Source: Geodermatophilus tzadiensis
GTDB taxonomy: Bacteria > Actinomycetota > Actinomycetes > Mycobacteriales > Geodermatophilaceae
Direction: 5' to 3'
Assembly (NCBI RefSeq): GCF_003002915.1
Contig: NZ_PVTG01000026.1
Coordinates: 1 to 45,033, forward strand
Length of the DNA stretch: 45,033 nucleotides
In this document: one piece after another, positions 43,436-45,033 of the stretch
Layout of the letters: every line of letters starts with the position of its first letter
Numbering within the stretch: position 1 is the first letter of the stretch
The notes under the pieces: model-generated
What the model saw: the letters and a program-made list of their open reading frames with translations, nothing else
The model's database searches: none
Told to the model about the DNA's origin: nothing
Translations under genes and position numbers: made by a program

Positions 43436-43756
43436 GTGCTCATCACGACGATGAACGACGTACCGGGCCACCGCATCGAGGAGGTGTTCGGCGAGGTCTT
43501 CGGGTTGACCGTCCGCTCCCGTCACGCGGGCGCCCAGCTCGGCGCGGCGATGAAGTCGCTGACCGGAGGGGAGCTGAAGGGGCTCACCAAGAACCTGGAG
43601 GAGAGCCGGCAGGAGGCGCTCGAGCGACTGACCGCCGCCGCGGAGGCCAGGGGCGCCGACGCCGTGGTGGCGATGCGCTTCGACACGACGGAGATGGGCG
43701 GCACCTGGAGCGAGGTCTGCGCGTACGGCACCGCGTGCCGCCTGACCCGGCTCTGA
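43436..43756 (+). CDS. YbjQ/UPF0145-family protein
   Basis: A 106-residue protein of the YbjQ family, often called heavy-metal-binding-domain proteins though the function is unsettled. Conserved features: the start MLITTMNDVPGHRIEE (GxxI), the stretch LEESRQEALERLTAAAEARG, GADAVVAMRFDTTEM and the end EVCAYGTACRL. Members form pentamers. GTG at 43436 has AGGGAG about 10 bp before it. It stands alone, between the SARP gene and the convergent purU. Confidence 0.88.
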   Translation: MLITTMNDVPGHRIEEVFGEVFGLTVRSRHAGAQLGAAMKSLTGGELKGLTKNLEESRQEALERLTAAAEARGADAVVAMRFDTTEMGGTWSEVCAYGTACRLTRL

Positions 43757-43762
43757 CCGGCC

Positions 43763-43791
43763 CGGTGCCGGGGCCCGCGGCCCCGGCACCG
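43763..43791. terminator. Bidirectional terminator between ybjQ-like gene and purU
   Basis: Perfect 13-bp stem (43763-43775 with 43779-43791) with a 3-nt loop, between two convergent stop codons. Confidence 0.75.
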
Positions 43792-43805
43792 TCTCGTGCG
43801 GTCGC

Positions 43806-44678
43806 CTACTCGAAGACGACGGTCCGGTTGCCGTGGATGATGACGCGGTTCTCGGTGTGCCAGCGCACCGCGTGCGCCAGGGCGCGGGTCTCCGCCTCCC
43901 GGCCCCGGGCGGCGAGCTGCTCGGGACTGACCGAGTGGTCGACCCGCAGCATCTCCTGCTCGATGATGGGGCCCTCGTCGAGGTCCCCGGTGACGTAGTG
44001 GGCCGTCGCGCCGATGAACTTGACGCCGCGGGCGTGCGCCTGGTGGTAGGGCCGGGCGCCCTTGAAGCTCGGCAGCATCGAGTGGTGGATGTTGATCGCA
44101 CGGCCCTCGAGCTGCTTGCACAGGTCGTCGGACAGGATCTGCATGTAGCGGGCCAGGACCACCAGGTCGACGCCCTCCGCCCGGACGATCTCGAGCAGGG
44201 CGGCCTCGGCCTCCGGCTTGGTCTCGCGGGTCACGGGGATGTGCCGGAAGGGGACCCCGTAGAAGTCCGCGATGCCCTGGAGCGTCGGGTGGTTGGAGAC
44301 GATGCCGACGACGTCGAGGTTGAGCTCACCGACCGAGTTGCGGAACAGCAGGTCGTTGAGGCAGTGCGCGTACTGGCTGACCATGATGAGCACGCGCTGC
44401 CGCTCGGCGGCGTCGGCCAGGCGCCAGGACATCCCGAAGTGCTCCGCGGTCCCCTCGAAGGCGCGGCGCAGCGCGGGGAGGTCGAGGGGAGCGCCGTCGA
44501 CGTGCGCGAACTCGACGCGCATGTAGAACATCCCGCTCGTCGGGCTGTCGAACTGGTGGCTCTCCACGATGGTGCACCGTTCCTGCACCAGCAGTCCCGA
44601 CACCGCGTGCACGATGCCGGGCGCGTCCTGGCACGACAGCACCAGGACGCCGTGCTGAGCGTCGGCCGGTCGCGTCAT
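43806..44678 (-). CDS. purU: Formyltetrahydrofolate deformylase PurU
   Basis: A 290-residue enzyme that hydrolyses 10-formyl-THF to THF and formate. An N-terminal ACT domain (about 10-90, VLVLSCQDAPGIVHAVSGLL) precedes the formyltransferase-like catalytic domain with INIHHSMLPSFKGARPYHQA, ATAHYVTGDLDEGPIIEQ, giving the Asn-His-Asp catalytic set. GGAGGG precedes the ATG at 44678; the frame continues upstream without homology. In organisms that demethylate betaine or sarcosine, PurU removes surplus one-carbon units, so a link to the Rieske module 38 kb away is possible but not shown by position. Confidence 0.93.
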   Translation of the reverse strand: MTRPADAQHGVLVLSCQDAPGIVHAVSGLLVQERCTIVESHQFDSPTSGMFYMRVEFAHVDGAPLDLPALRRAFEGTAEHFGMSWRLADAAERQRVLIMVSQYAHCLNDLLFRNSVGELNLDVVGIVSNHPTLQGIADFYGVPFRHIPVTRETKPEAEAALLEIVRAEGVDLVVLARYMQILSDDLCKQLEGRAINIHHSMLPSFKGARPYHQAHARGVKFIGATAHYVTGDLDEGPIIEQEMLRVDHSVSPEQLAARGREAETRALAHAVRWHTENRVIIHGNRTVVFE

Positions 44679-44893
44679 CACGCCCTCCTCAGGGGATCCG
44701 TCCCGGGTGGCGGTCCGCCGACTCCGGGATGCTCCGACGCCTCCCCGGGGTTCCTGTGACCAGGGTCTCCGGAGGCGTCCTCGTGAACCTAGGGAGGGGC
44801 GAGGTGCGCCGGATGCCGCAGATGACCCCTCCCGGACGGCGTGTGCTGCCATCTCGACTGCGACAATCGACGTAGGCGGGCGCCGCTGCCCGC

Positions 44894-45033
44894 TCAGAGG
44901 GCGAAGAAGACCGTCTCGTGCTCGCCCTGCAGGCGGATGTCGAGGCGGTAGCCGTCATCGGTGGGCGTGGCCAGCAGCGTGGCCCGCTGGTCGTCGGTCA
45001 GCCCGCGCAGGACGACGTCCTCGGCGTTGGCGT
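44894..45033 (-). CDS. pcaG: Protocatechuate 3,4-dioxygenase alpha subunit, C-terminal end (partial)
   Basis: Only the last 45 codons before the TGA (44894-44896) are in the window; the start lies beyond the right edge. The ending YRLDIRLQGEHETVFFAL matches the very conserved C-terminus of PcaG, which with PcaH opens the protocatechuate ring in the beta-ketoadipate pathway. The catalytic iron is carried by the beta subunit and is not seen here. A 6-bp GC hairpin (44876-44893) follows. The 215 bp between pcaG and purU hold the purU promoter region and no gene. Protocatechuate is the expected fate of hydroxycinnamates processed by the operon at 24.6-28.4 kb. Confidence 0.8.
   Translation of the reverse strand, partial: ANAEDVVLRGLTDDQRATLLATPTDDGYRLDIRLQGEHETVFFAL

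Noticed and set aside
40112..44101. Very long minus-strand frame that continues upstream of the BBE oxidase
   Set aside because: The Tat signal and ribosome site place the start at 40111. The upstream part is antisense to the SARP gene and has no family character.
1..45033. CRISPR arrays, tRNA or rRNA genes, insertion sequences, prophage genes
   Set aside because: No regularly spaced long repeats, cloverleaf-like or rRNA-like sequence, transposase, integrase or phage structural gene was seen. A covariance-model search for tRNAs and small RNAs would be needed to be sure.

Overview
The window is 45 kb of very GC-rich DNA with strong third-position GC bias, many GTG starts, tight 4-8 bp stop/start overlaps and typical actinobacterial families (TIGR03084, SARP regulator, LysX-type protein, class B PBP with RodA). 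An MreB homologue plus the general gene style suggest a Geodermatophilaceae-like actinobacterium (Blastococcus, Geodermatophilus or Modestobacter). That placement is inference, not a database result.

Layout. At 1-6.3 kb lies a probable quaternary-amine (betaine/carnitine type) module: a Rieske oxygenase, an IclR regulator, a Rieske ferredoxin, a ferredoxin reductase and a BCCT transporter. A common GTTGCGT-type sequence lies in front of these genes. At 6.8-8.2 kb are two unrelated lipoproteins facing each other. At 8.7-13.9 kb is a cell-wall block: an MreB-like protein converging on a single-polypeptide RodA-PBP fusion, whose operon partner is a one-pass membrane protein. At 14.1-15.6 kb are a zinc carboxypeptidase and a separate small copy of its N-terminal domain.

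At 15.8-24.0 kb is a seven-domain branched-chain (Liv) type ABC import operon with fused ATPases, followed by an acyl-CoA ligase and a TIGR03084 protein; a PaaX-family regulator is divergent from it. At 24.1-28.4 kb a MarR regulator faces an SDR / amidohydrolase / acyl-CoA ligase / MaoC operon. Its family content matches the cou-type pathway for deacetylating hydroxycinnamoyl-CoA side chains. A protocatechuate 3,4-dioxygenase alpha subunit enters at the right edge, so aromatic acid catabolism is a recurring theme.

At 28.5-43.3 kb are an FAD aromatic monooxygenase, an operon with a lysX-like gene (LysRS domain first, MprF domain second, the reverse of the mycobacterial order), a secreted protein and a GadC-like permease, then a DMT transporter, a Kef-type antiporter, an HxHH membrane protein, a Tat-exported berberine-bridge-type oxidase and a large SARP regulator. 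Three promoters in this part carry heptamer direct repeats exactly 11 bp apart, the arrangement SARPs bind, so a local SARP regulon is proposed. The window ends with a YbjQ-family protein, purU and partial pcaG. No rRNA, tRNA, CRISPR array, insertion sequence or phage gene was recognised.
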